Assembly: GCF_009834025.1 (NCBI RefSeq)
Contig: NZ_CP047156.1
Coordinates: 1,054,001 to 1,118,000, forward strand
DNA from: Epidermidibacterium keratini
GTDB lineage: Bacteria; Actinomycetota; Actinomycetes; Mycobacteriales; Antricoccaceae
Direction of reading: 5' to 3'
DNA length: 64,000 nucleotides
Part shown: positions 9,207 to 17,191 of the stretch, piece by piece
How the letters are laid out: each line of letters opens with the position of its first letter
How positions within the stretch are numbered: the stretch's first letter is position 1
The notes under the pieces: model-generated
Databases searched by the model: none
What the model was told of the DNA's origin: nothing
The model's input: only the letters and a program-made list of their open reading frames with translations
Made by a program: the position numbers and the translations under genes

Positions 9207-10151
9207 ATGATCGGCACCCGCGTCCTATCGGTCGGTCACTATCAGCCAGAGCGCGTCGTGACCAACGCCGAACTCGAGAAGATCGTCGACACCAACGACG
9301 AGTGGATCCAGCGGCGAGTCGGTATCCGCGAACGCCGCTGGGCCGGCCCGGAAGAGACCGTCGACATCCTCGCCCGCAAGGCGGCGCAGGACGCGCTGGA
9401 TAAGGCCGGTATGCCGGCCAGCGACATCGACACCGTCATCGTCGCGACCTGCAGCGCCTTCGACCGCTCCCCCAACATGGCCGCCCGCGTGGCCGACCAG
9501 CTGAAGATCCCCAACGCGCCCGCGACGATCGATATCAACACCGCCTGCTCGGGCTTCCCGCACGCGATCGCCATTGCGCAGCAGGCCATCGCGTTTGGCT
9601 CGACCACCAACGCGCTCGTGATCGGCTCGGAGAAGCTCTCCGACGTCACGGACTTCACCGACCGCACGACCGCCGTACTCACCGCCGACGGAGCGGGCGC
9701 GATGGTGCTGACGGCCTCCGAGGACCAGCAGATCAGCCCGGTGCTGTGGGGGTCGGTGCCGGAGATGGGTGACGCCGTACGCATCGAGCGTTCCAACGAC
9801 GACAAGTTCGCCCAAAACGGCCAGTCGGTGTTTCGGTGGACGACCACCGCGCTACCGAAGATCGCCCGCGAGATCCTCGAGCGCGCAAAGGTCGAGCCCG
9901 AGGACGTCGGTGTCATCGTGCTGCACCAGGCCAACCTGCGGATCATCGAGCCGCTGGCCCGCAAGATCGGCGCCGAGCAGGCCCTGGTCGCCACGGACGT
10001 CACCGAGTCCGGCAACACCTCGGCCGCCAGCATCCCGCTCGCGCTGTCGAAGCTGATGGAGCAGACCGACATTCCCACGGGTACGCCGATCTTGATGTTC
10101 GCCTTTGGCGGCGGCCTCTCCTACGCCGGCCAGGTCATCCAAGCCCCGTAG
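9207..10151 (+). CDS. fabH: 3-oxoacyl-ACP synthase III-like (FabH family)
   Basis: 314-residue thiolase-fold condensing enzyme. The catalytic triad is visible: Cys114 (NTACSGF), His240 (VLHQAN) and Asn270 (ESGNTSAAS). FabH starts fatty acid synthesis by condensing an acyl-CoA with malonyl-ACP; homologues in actinobacteria also make beta-ketoacyl or olefinic products. ATG 9207 follows a good ribosome binding site (GGAGGT, 9195-9200). It is convergent with menD, with four bases between the stop codons. A fabH gene near menaquinone genes also occurs in Mycobacterium. The acyl-CoA preference cannot be predicted. Confidence 0.88.
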   Translation: MIGTRVLSVGHYQPERVVTNAELEKIVDTNDEWIQRRVGIRERRWAGPEETVDILARKAAQDALDKAGMPASDIDTVIVATCSAFDRSPNMAARVADQLKIPNAPATIDINTACSGFPHAIAIAQQAIAFGSTTNALVIGSEKLSDVTDFTDRTTAVLTADGAGAMVLTASEDQQISPVLWGSVPEMGDAVRIERSNDDKFAQNGQSVFRWTTTALPKIAREILERAKVEPEDVGVIVLHQANLRIIEPLARKIGAEQALVATDVTESGNTSAASIPLALSKLMEQTDIPTGTPILMFAFGGGLSYAGQVIQAP

Positions 10152-10155
10152 GCAC

Positions 10156-11793
10156 TTAACTCACGACGTTGCGGACCGCGGCGAGGACCTGATCGCTCAG
10201 GCTCCGCCGCCGCTGCCGGTCGCGCATGCGGTCCACCCGCACCTCGACGACGTCGATCCCGTCAGGGGCGTTTGCTAGCGCAGCACGCAGGTCCGACTCG
10301 GTCCCGGCGCGGCGGTACGGCGTACTCGTCGCGGTGCATAACGCCTGCAGGTCGACGCCGTGCGGCGTGCCGAAGATGCGCTCGAAGTCTGCCGCGTACT
10401 CCTCGGCGCCCTGCTCGAGCGAGGCGAAGATGGCGCCCCCGTCGTTGTTGACGACGACGATGGTGAGGTTGGGCCGCGGCTCGTCCGGACCGATGACCAG
10501 CCCCGTCGAGTCGTGCAGGAACGCCAGATCGCCGAGTACGGCGACCGCACGCGACGCAGGGTTCTCGGCCTGGTGCGCGAGCGCGGCGCCGACCGCCGTG
10601 CTGACCATGCCGTCGATGCCGGCGGCACCGCGGTTGACGACCAGGCGCTGAGGGCGACGGATCGCCCGCTCGTCGAGGTCGCGGATCGGGTTGGACGAGG
10701 CGAGCACGAGCAGATCTGGTGCGGTGTCGGCAATCGCGGCCACGGCGCGGCCAGCGTCGAACTCGGTCGCGTCGGCGATGATCGTCCGGGCAGCCCGGCC
10801 AGCGGCGTGCCAGATGCGGCTGAACACCGGGTCGGCCGTGCCGCTGAGCGCAAGCCGGTCCGCGACGATCGGCGCCTGGCCGCGCCCCATCGGGTTGACG
10901 ATCCGGTCGTGTTCCATCACGAAGGTGACGTTGATGTCGGGGTTGGCGACGAGCGCCGGGATCTGGCGGTTGAGCGTCGGGCGACCCACGACGAGTACCT
11001 CGTTCGGCCCGGCCACTTCCAGCAGCTCAGGCGACTTCAGCAAAAAAGTGCCTGCCTGCAAGCATTCTTTGCCCGCGGCGACGAGCGCCGTACTCGCCTC
11101 CACGTGCACCGGGAAGCCGAGCTTGGCGGCACCTTCGACCGCGTCGGCGGCGAGCTGGGGAGTCGTGTCGCCGATGACCACGAGGGTGCGCGGCTGGAGT
11201 GCGAGCTCACACTTCTCCTGCGGTGGCTGGATAGTTACCGCCGTAGCTTGTGGCGTGAAGTGGCGGTCCTGAGCGCTCGGGACGAGTGGCGGTGTCAGGC
11301 CAAGGTCCAGCTGCACGGGGCCTCGTGAGCCCACCGCCTTCTCGATGACGGCAAGCTTCTGGTCCCAGTCGGAGGGTTCGGTGTCGGCCAGGTGCACAGT
11401 CTCCCGGGCCGCGGACCCGAAGATCCCGATCTGGTCGATGGTCTGGTTGGCGCCGGTCCCTTGAGCCGACAGAGGCCGGTTTGCCGAGACCACGATGAAC
11501 GGCGTACCCGACAGGTCTGCTTCGACGACCGCTGGCTGCAGATTGGCGATGGCTGTGCCCGAGGTGGCGCACACCGCTGTCGGCCGCCCGCTCCCCTTGG
11601 CTAGCCCGAGCGCAAGGAAGCCAGCGGTGCGCTCGTCGATGCGCACATGCAGCCGCAGCGCACCGGCCCGGTCGGCGTCAGCGAGCGCGAAGGACATCGG
11701 GGCGTTGCGGCTGCCCGGCGCAAGCACCACATCCCTTACGCCCCAGGCAATCATCGTGTCGACAGCGCGTCGCGCGAGGTCGGTTGCGCTCAC
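10156..11793 (-). CDS. menD: 2-succinyl-5-enolpyruvyl-6-hydroxy-3-cyclohexene-1-carboxylate synthase
   Basis: 545-residue thiamine-diphosphate enzyme that adds a 2-oxoglutarate-derived succinyl unit to isochorismate. N-terminal block VVLAPGSRNAPMSFAL is the MenD signature; ATSGTAIANLQPAVVEA holds the conserved region with the ThDP-activating Glu nearby; the C-terminal VLGDLAFLHDSTGL and NNDGGAIFASLEQG form the ThDP/Mg site. GTG 11793 overlaps the menC stop (GTGA), so menC and menD are coupled. Length fits the family. Confidence 0.93.
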   Translation of the reverse strand: MSATDLARRAVDTMIAWGVRDVVLAPGSRNAPMSFALADADRAGALRLHVRIDERTAGFLALGLAKGSGRPTAVCATSGTAIANLQPAVVEADLSGTPFIVVSANRPLSAQGTGANQTIDQIGIFGSAARETVHLADTEPSDWDQKLAVIEKAVGSRGPVQLDLGLTPPLVPSAQDRHFTPQATAVTIQPPQEKCELALQPRTLVVIGDTTPQLAADAVEGAAKLGFPVHVEASTALVAAGKECLQAGTFLLKSPELLEVAGPNEVLVVGRPTLNRQIPALVANPDINVTFVMEHDRIVNPMGRGQAPIVADRLALSGTADPVFSRIWHAAGRAARTIIADATEFDAGRAVAAIADTAPDLLVLASSNPIRDLDERAIRRPQRLVVNRGAAGIDGMVSTAVGAALAHQAENPASRAVAVLGDLAFLHDSTGLVIGPDEPRPNLTIVVVNNDGGAIFASLEQGAEEYAADFERIFGTPHGVDLQALCTATSTPYRRAGTESDLRAALANAPDGIDVVEVRVDRMRDRQRRRSLSDQVLAAVRNVVS

Positions 11794-12761
11794 TTCAGCA
11801 GCTCCCCCGCCCGCTGGAGACGGTCGAGCCAGCGTTGTCTGGTGGCGTCGTCGGCGGCAACCGCGGCTGCGCGGTCGGCATCGGGACGTGCCGCCGGTAC
11901 GGCGATCTGGCCGTTGTGCGCGACGAGACTGCGGGTCGTCGCGTCGTCGGTCAGCAGCCGCACCGTGTTGAGCCCGCACGCGTAGGGCAGCTCGGGCAGG
12001 GCGGCGGCGAACGTTACCGAGGCGGCGATCCCGACACTGGTTTCCAGCGCGGACGAGACAACCAGCGGCAGCTCAAGCTGCGCGGCGAGCTCCCACGCGG
12101 CCTGCACACCGCCGAGCGGCTGCACCTTCACGACCGCAACATCGGCGGCTTCCTTGCGCTGCACCAGAAGTGGGTCCTCGGCCCGGCGGATCGACTCGTC
12201 GGCCGCGATCGGTACGTGGGTACGCCGGCGTACTGCGGCAAGGTCGTCGACGGTCGGGCAGGGCTGTTCGGCGTACTCCAGTCCCCCTGCGGCTGCGTCG
12301 ATCTTGGCGAGCGCATCGATCGCTTGCTCAACATCCCAGTGGGCGTTGGCATCGACCCGAATCTTGCCGTCGGCGCCGAGCGCGTCGCGGACTGCTGCGA
12401 CTCGGTCGCAGTCGTCGGTGAGCGACTGGCCGGGCTCGGCGACCTTGACCTTCGCCGTGCGGCAGCCGCCGCTGTCCCGGACGATCTCCGCGGCCCGGTC
12501 GGGGCCGACCGCGGGGACGGTGCAGTTGACCGGCACGGCATCCCGGACAGGTGCGGGGTACGGCGCCGCGGCATCGGCCAGCGCTCCGCTGAGCCAGCGG
12601 GAGGCAACCTCGTCGTCGTAGTCGAGGAACGGCGAGAACTCAGTCCATCCCGCTGCGCCGCGCCACAGCACGCCCTCCCGCTCGGTAATCCCGCGGAACC
12701 GCGTCCGCATCGGGATCGAGTAGACGATGACGTCGTCGGGATCGGGAAGTCGCACGGGCAC
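11790..12761 (-). CDS. menC: o-Succinylbenzoate synthase
   Basis: 323-residue member of the enolase superfamily that dehydrates SHCHC to o-succinylbenzoate. Visible catalytic elements: KVKV (proton-transfer lysines), the metal ligands in RVDANAHW, EYAEQP and AADES, and the second lysine in VVKVQPLGG. Starts with GTG 12761 and is the first gene of the menC-menD pair. It is divergent from menB (start 12938); the 176-base gap between them shows no recognisable operator. Confidence 0.9.
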   Translation of the reverse strand: MPVRLPDPDDVIVYSIPMRTRFRGITEREGVLWRGAAGWTEFSPFLDYDDEVASRWLSGALADAAAPYPAPVRDAVPVNCTVPAVGPDRAAEIVRDSGGCRTAKVKVAEPGQSLTDDCDRVAAVRDALGADGKIRVDANAHWDVEQAIDALAKIDAAAGGLEYAEQPCPTVDDLAAVRRRTHVPIAADESIRRAEDPLLVQRKEAADVAVVKVQPLGGVQAAWELAAQLELPLVVSSALETSVGIAASVTFAAALPELPYACGLNTVRLLTDDATTRSLVAHNGQIAVPAARPDADRAAAVAADDATRQRWLDRLQRAGELLK

Positions 12762-12937
12762 CCGGTCACGGTACCGCTACTGCGGGATTAGCGGCGCCCG
12801 TACTCGGTTCAACGAGTGACGGCGCAACTGGATGCCGGTACGGCACGCGAGGCTCTGGCGGTGACGATCGCCTGGCCGGTTCCTCGGACCCGGCCGACAG
12901 TCACGCCGCGAGAGCGCGGTCCGTAGACTCACCGGGC

Positions 12938-13861
12938 GTGAGCACCGTTTCGGAGATTTTCGACGAGTCCAGCTGGCGCCCGGTCGACGGGTTCGACTTC
13001 ACCGACATCACCTACCACCGCAGCGTGGGTGACGAGGAGGCGAAGTCGCGCGGCGTCGTGCGCATCGCGTTCAACCGCCCCGAGGTGCGCAACGCGTTTC
13101 GGCCCAACACCGTCGATGAGCTCTACCGCGCCCTCGACCACGCCCGCATGTCGACCGACGTGGGCGCCGTACTGCTCACTGGCAACGGCCCGTCGCCCAA
13201 GGACGGCGGCTGGGCATTTTGCTCCGGTGGCGACCAGCGCATCCGCGGCAAGGACGGCTACAAGTACGCCGATGGCACGACCAGTGACACGATCGACCCG
13301 GCCCGCGCTGGGCGGCTGCACATCCTCGAGGTCCAGCGGCTGATCCGCACGATGCCGAAGGTCGTTATTTGCGTGGTCAACGGCTGGGCGGCCGGCGGCG
13401 GCCACTCGCTACACGTGGTCTGTGACCTGACGCTGGCCTCGGCTGAGCACGGCAAGTTCAAGCAGACCGACGCCGATGTCGCGTCGTTTGACGCCGGGTT
13501 CGGTTCGGCGTACCTCGCCCGGCAGGTAGGGCAGAAGTTTGCCCGCGAGATCTTCTTCCTCGGACACAAGTACTCCGCCGAGGAGGCCCACCAGATGGGC
13601 ATGGTCAACAAGGTCGTCCCGCACGCCGAGCTTGAGAGGGTGGCATTGGAGTGGGGCCGGGAGATCACCCGCAAATCCCCGACCGCGCAGCGCATGTTGA
13701 AGTTTGCCTTCAACCTCATCGATGACGGGCTCGTCGGCCAGCAGGTCTTCGCCGGCGAGGCGACTCGACTCGGCTACATGACCGACGAGGCTGCCGAGGG
13801 CCGCGACTCCTTCTTGCAGAAACGCGACCCCGACTGGTCGGCGTACCCCTACCACTTCTAA
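12938..13861 (+). CDS. menB: 1,4-Dihydroxy-2-naphthoyl-CoA synthase
   Basis: 307-residue crotonase-fold enzyme that closes the second ring of the naphthoquinone. Characteristic blocks: FNRPEVRNAFRPNTVDEL, FCSGGDQRIRG (oxyanion hole), NGWAAGGGHSLHVVCDLTLA, and SFDAGFGSAYLARQVGQK with the catalytic Asp region. The C-terminus PDWSAYPYHF is conserved in MenB. GTG 12938. Its stop overlaps the menE start by one base. Confidence 0.95.
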   Translation: MSTVSEIFDESSWRPVDGFDFTDITYHRSVGDEEAKSRGVVRIAFNRPEVRNAFRPNTVDELYRALDHARMSTDVGAVLLTGNGPSPKDGGWAFCSGGDQRIRGKDGYKYADGTTSDTIDPARAGRLHILEVQRLIRTMPKVVICVVNGWAAGGGHSLHVVCDLTLASAEHGKFKQTDADVASFDAGFGSAYLARQVGQKFAREIFFLGHKYSAEEAHQMGMVNKVVPHAELERVALEWGREITRKSPTAQRMLKFAFNLIDDGLVGQQVFAGEATRLGYMTDEAAEGRDSFLQKRDPDWSAYPYHF

Positions 13862-14997
13862 TGAGCCGCGCGCTTCGGCTGCTTACGGTCGACCTCGCGC
13901 CGTCGCAGCGTGACATTGCAGCAATAGCAGCGATTCTCGACTCGCCGGACCACGCGATCATCCCGCTGCACGGCTCAGCCGAGGCCGCGCATCGCGCGCT
14001 TCGGGTGGAGCTTGAGGAGCCGTTGCCGGAGTACGCCGAGCCGACCGTGCTGGCCGTCGCGACGACCGGATCGACGGGCCGTCCGAAGCTCGTGCTGCAC
14101 GGTGAGTCGTCGCTGCGCGCGTCGGTCGGCGCGACGGCTGTGCGCATGGGTGGGCACGGTCAGTGGCTGCTCGCGCTGTCTTTGCCGCATATTGCTGGGA
14201 TTCAGGTCGTTCTGCGGTCTGCGGTTGCCGGCGAGGATGTCGTGACGGTGGGGCCGGGCGACGAGTTCGACGCCGGGTTTGCTGCGGCCGTCGGCCGGAT
14301 GACCGGTCAACGCAGGTACACGTCTCTGGTGCCCACCCAGCTTCATCGGCTGGTGTCGTCCGAGGTCGGCCGCGAGGCTCTGGGCGAGCTGGACGCCGTA
14401 CTGCTCGGCGGAGCCGCGGCCGAACCGGCGCTCGTCGACGAGGCCCGCTCTCTTGGCGTCGACGTACTGACGACCTACGGCATGAGCGAGACGGCCGGGG
14501 GCTGCGTGTACGACGGCGTACCACTCGACGGCGTCGACGTCGCGATCGAGGACGGGGTCGTCGTACTCCGCGGCCCAGTGGTCGCGCAGGGCTACCGCAC
14601 CCCATTGCCGGACGACCCGTTCCGCGACGGCGGTTTCGTCACCAGCGACCTCGGCGAGATCGTCGATGGCCGGCTGCGAGTGCTCGGTCGTGCGGACGAC
14701 ATCATCGTCACCGGCGGCAAGAAGGTGGCGCCGCCGCGGGTGGAATCCGCCCTGCGTGGCTTGCGCGACGTGGCCGACGCCGTGGTGGTCGGCGTACCCG
14801 ATCCCGAATGGGGTGAGCGGGTAGCCGCACTCGTCGTGGGGCGCCCCCGTGAGATCGACGCGCTGCGTGACGAGCTGCGCGGCGCACTCGAGGGCTACGA
14901 GCTCCCGCGGGAGGTGCGGTTTGTCGACGCGCTACCGCTGAAGGGCATTGGCAAACCGGACCGACAGGCGGCTCGGGCCTTGCTCATCGGCCAGTAG
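13861..14997 (+). CDS. menE: o-Succinylbenzoate-CoA ligase
   Basis: 378-residue adenylate-forming enzyme that activates o-succinylbenzoate with CoA. The ATP-binding loop is TTGSTGRPK (about 68-76), followed by TTYGMSETAGG and the hinge GRADDIIVTGGKKV; the C-terminal lysine motif is LKGIGKPDR. It is shorter than typical acyl-CoA ligases (about 500), as is common for actinobacterial MenE. The ATG shares one base with the menB TAA. Three 21-bp-phased repeats follow the stop. Confidence 0.92.
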   Translation: MSRALRLLTVDLAPSQRDIAAIAAILDSPDHAIIPLHGSAEAAHRALRVELEEPLPEYAEPTVLAVATTGSTGRPKLVLHGESSLRASVGATAVRMGGHGQWLLALSLPHIAGIQVVLRSAVAGEDVVTVGPGDEFDAGFAAAVGRMTGQRRYTSLVPTQLHRLVSSEVGREALGELDAVLLGGAAAEPALVDEARSLGVDVLTTYGMSETAGGCVYDGVPLDGVDVAIEDGVVVLRGPVVAQGYRTPLPDDPFRDGGFVTSDLGEIVDGRLRVLGRADDIIVTGGKKVAPPRVESALRGLRDVADAVVVGVPDPEWGERVAALVVGRPREIDALRDELRGALEGYELPREVRFVDALPLKGIGKPDRQAARALLIGQ

Positions 14998-15010
14998 GCG
15001 CGTTTTCTCT

Positions 15011-15063
15011 CGGATCGGCGGCAACTTCTCTCGGATCGGCGGGATTAACGTTCGGATCGGCGG
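15011..15063. repeat. Three direct repeats with exact 21-bp period
   Basis: The 11-mer CGGATCGGCGG occurs at 15011, 15032 and 15053, exactly 21 bases (two helical turns) apart. The first two copies share a longer left flank (TTCTCT). They fill the gap between convergent menE and the DUF4229 gene. Confidence 0.85.
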
Positions 15064-15067
15064 GAGG

Positions 15068-15415
15068 TTAGTCGCGGTCGGTGATCCGAAACTCGTCCTT
15101 GATACTCAGCTGGGCGACCTTGCGCTCCTCGATCCGCTTGGCCAGCTCGACGCGCCACGCCTTCAGCACCACGAACGACAGCGGAATCGAGATCAGCGCG
15201 GCGGCCAGCAGACCCGGCAGTCCGCGGAATCCGAACGCCCAAAAGATCATCCCGAGGATGACGAAGATCCCCAGCCGGCCGACGGCGTACGCCGCCATGA
15301 GGGCCGCGATGGGCTTGCTCCCGGCGGGCTCATCTGAGGCCTTCGAGACGCTGCTGCTCTCGTCGGGGTCGGGCTCGATCGGGTCATCGGCGGGGTCGCG
15401 CTCGGTCATGCTCAT
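15068..15415 (-). CDS. DUF4229 family membrane protein
   Basis: 115 residues. A charged, disordered N-terminus (about 1-32) precedes two membrane helices (about 36-88), followed by the conserved WRVELAKRIEERK region near the C-terminus. This is the arrangement of the actinobacterial DUF4229 family, of unknown function and often located near menaquinone genes. ATG 15415 overlaps the TGA of the upstream Lrp-type regulator (ATGA), so the pair is translationally coupled. Confidence 0.82.
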   Translation of the reverse strand: MSMTERDPADDPIEPDPDESSSVSKASDEPAGSKPIAALMAAYAVGRLGIFVILGMIFWAFGFRGLPGLLAAALISIPLSFVVLKAWRVELAKRIEERKVAQLSIKDEFRITDRD

Positions 15416-15930
15416 CCTTTAGCGGGGGCTGCGGCGGTGTCGTCGTGGGCGGTCACCGTCTCGGGGTCTGCCGCACCATTGTCCAGGCCGTCGTCGCCGC
15501 CGACGCGACCCTCCCACTTGGTCGAGAGCGCGATCGTCGTACGCGTCCGTGCGACACCGGGGATCTGCTGAATCTGCATCAGCGTGTGCTCTAGGTCAGC
15601 GATCGTCGGCACCCGCACCTTGACGACGTACGACTCGTCGCCGGCGACGAACATGCAGTCCTCGATCTCGGGAAGCCGCCGAAGCGACTCCAGCAGTGCG
15701 ACGTCGTCGTCGGCCCCGCCGGAGATCCCCACCAGCGCCGTGACGCCCAGACCAATCGCCTCTTGGCTCACCGAGGCGTGATAACCGGTGATGACGCCGG
15801 CGGCCTCGAGCTTGCCGACGCGGTCATGCACGGCTGGCGACGAGAGCCCGACGGTGCGGCCAAGCTCGGCATAGCTCAACCGACCGGACCGGCGCAGCAG
15901 CTCGATGAGCTTGGCGTCGACGTCGTCCAC
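15412..15930 (-). CDS. Lrp/AsnC family transcriptional regulator
   Basis: About 172 residues. An N-terminal winged helix-turn-helix (VDAKLIELLRRSGRLSYAEL then GLSSPAVHDRVGKLEAAGVI) is followed by a RAM ligand-binding domain (SYVVKVRVPTIADLEHTL). It should bind DNA as a dimer or octamer in response to an amino acid or related small molecule. GTG 15930 is preferred because AGAAGG precedes it; GTG 15972 in the same frame adds 14 residues. A C-terminal tail of about 25 residues (GGDDGLDNGAADPET...) is beyond the normal family end and probably disordered. The target is unknown. Confidence 0.88.
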   Translation of the reverse strand: MDDVDAKLIELLRRSGRLSYAELGRTVGLSSPAVHDRVGKLEAAGVITGYHASVSQEAIGLGVTALVGISGGADDDVALLESLRRLPEIEDCMFVAGDESYVVKVRVPTIADLEHTLMQIQQIPGVARTRTTIALSTKWEGRVGGDDGLDNGAADPETVTAHDDTAAAPAKG

Positions 15931-16019
15931 GGGCCTTCTCTCTAATCGCAATCCGTTCGGAACCCCAACCACTCTACGACGGACTAAAGTGGAGTTGATT
16001 AGTTCGCCGGGAGGTCACC

Positions 16020-16265
16020 ATGTACCCACTGATCGCAGCCCTCGTTGTGGTGGCCATTGTCGTGTTTATGTGGCGGTACCTAGACTCCTCACCCCGGCCC
16101 GGGCGCCCGGATCCGACCGATCGAGTCCAGCCGGCCCGCCCCCAGCGCGCACAGCGGCCCAAGCGCGCCGTACAGATCGCCCCCGACGACGACCCCGAGT
16201 TTCTCAGTGAGCTGCGCCGGCGTATCTCCCGGCAGCGCTCCGAAGACGCCAGCGACGACAAGTAG
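16020..16265 (+). CDS. Small single-pass membrane protein
   Basis: 81 residues. One N-terminal membrane helix (about residues 4-20, LIAALVVVAIVVFMWRYL), then a Pro/Arg-rich linker and an acidic-basic C-terminal helix (DDDPEFLSELRRRISRQRSED). ATG 16020 follows GGGAGGTCACC, a strong ribosome binding site. The gene is divergent from the Lrp regulator and convergent with the transglutaminase gene. Function unknown. Confidence 0.75.
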   Translation: MYPLIAALVVVAIVVFMWRYLDSSPRPGRPDPTDRVQPARPQRAQRPKRAVQIAPDDDPEFLSELRRRISRQRSEDASDDK

Positions 16266-16276
16266 CCGCGGGGCGC

Positions 16277-17191
16277 TCAGGACTCGGCGCTGAGGGTGGC
16301 TGGCGCGTACTCCGACAGGGGCGCCATATCGACCGACACCGCCATCGACGACGACGTCGCCTCGCTGTAGATGATTCCGCGCACCGGAGGCACGTCGCGG
16401 TAGTCACGGCCCCACGCGACCGTGGCATGCGCGTCATCGCACCGCTTGTCGTTGGTGGGATCCTCGGCCAGCCAGCCGCCACCGGGCACCCAGCAGGCGA
16501 CCCAGGCGTGCGTCGCGTCCGCCCCCACCAGGCGCGGCTTGCCCGGCGGCGGCACGGTGGCCAGATACCCGCTCACGTAGCGCCCGGCCAGCCCCTGGCT
16601 ACGCAGACACGCGATAAACAGCTGCGCGAAGTCCTGACACACGCCGGCACGCTTGACGAGTACGTCGGGCACGCGGGTCGTGACCGTCGTGGCGTCCTTG
16701 TTGTAGTCGAAGTCGGTGTAGATGCGATGGTTCAGGTCGTCGACCGCCTCACCGATCGGCCGGCCGGATGGGAACGACTCGGCGGCGTACTCGGCGACCT
16801 CGGGCGTGATGTCGATCAGCTCGGACTCGAGCGTGAAGTCGACGGCCTCCCAAGCATCCTGGTGATCGCTAGCCATCGGCCGGCACTGCTCCCACGGTTG
16901 GGCCAGCGCCGCCTCCGAGTAGTGCGGGTCTCGCACCTCGACGATGCTGATGCCGCTGACTTTCAGCTCGCGATGCGCTGTGGTGACGTGGAAGTAGGTC
17001 GCGGCATTGCCCTGGACGTCCTCGATCGCGTACTGGTCGGCAGGGTCCGGCGAGATCTTGGCCTCGTGCGCCAGACACGTCTGGTGGTCCATATCGCGCG
17101 GGCGCATGTGGGTCAGCCCGTAGCTGTCGGTGACATCGCCACCGTCGTAGGTGTAGTCGGTGTTGTGCTCGATGCGGTACAGGCGGCTCAT
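16277..17191 (-). CDS. Transglutaminase-like protein
   Basis: 304 residues. The N-terminal domain (RLYRIEHNTDYTYDG, LTHMRPRDMDHQTC) is the bacterial transglutaminase N-terminal region; the papain-like core has the triad Cys in RAGVCQDFAQLF, His in ATHAWVACW and Asp in LAEDPTND. Such proteins act as proteases or amide-bond-forming enzymes. ATG 17191 overlaps the TGA of the ATP-grasp/alpha-E gene (ATGA). That pairing is a widely conserved, uncharacterised set predicted to build or process a peptide-like product. Confidence 0.9.
   Translation of the reverse strand: MSRLYRIEHNTDYTYDGGDVTDSYGLTHMRPRDMDHQTCLAHEAKISPDPADQYAIEDVQGNAATYFHVTTAHRELKVSGISIVEVRDPHYSEAALAQPWEQCRPMASDHQDAWEAVDFTLESELIDITPEVAEYAAESFPSGRPIGEAVDDLNHRIYTDFDYNKDATTVTTRVPDVLVKRAGVCQDFAQLFIACLRSQGLAGRYVSGYLATVPPPGKPRLVGADATHAWVACWVPGGGWLAEDPTNDKRCDDAHATVAWGRDYRDVPPVRGIIYSEATSSSMAVSVDMAPLSEYAPATLSAES

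Noticed and set aside
12762-12937. Possible tRNA in the menC-menB gap (a GGTTCAAC-like string)
   Set aside because: No cloverleaf could be folded around it; acceptor and anticodon stems are missing.
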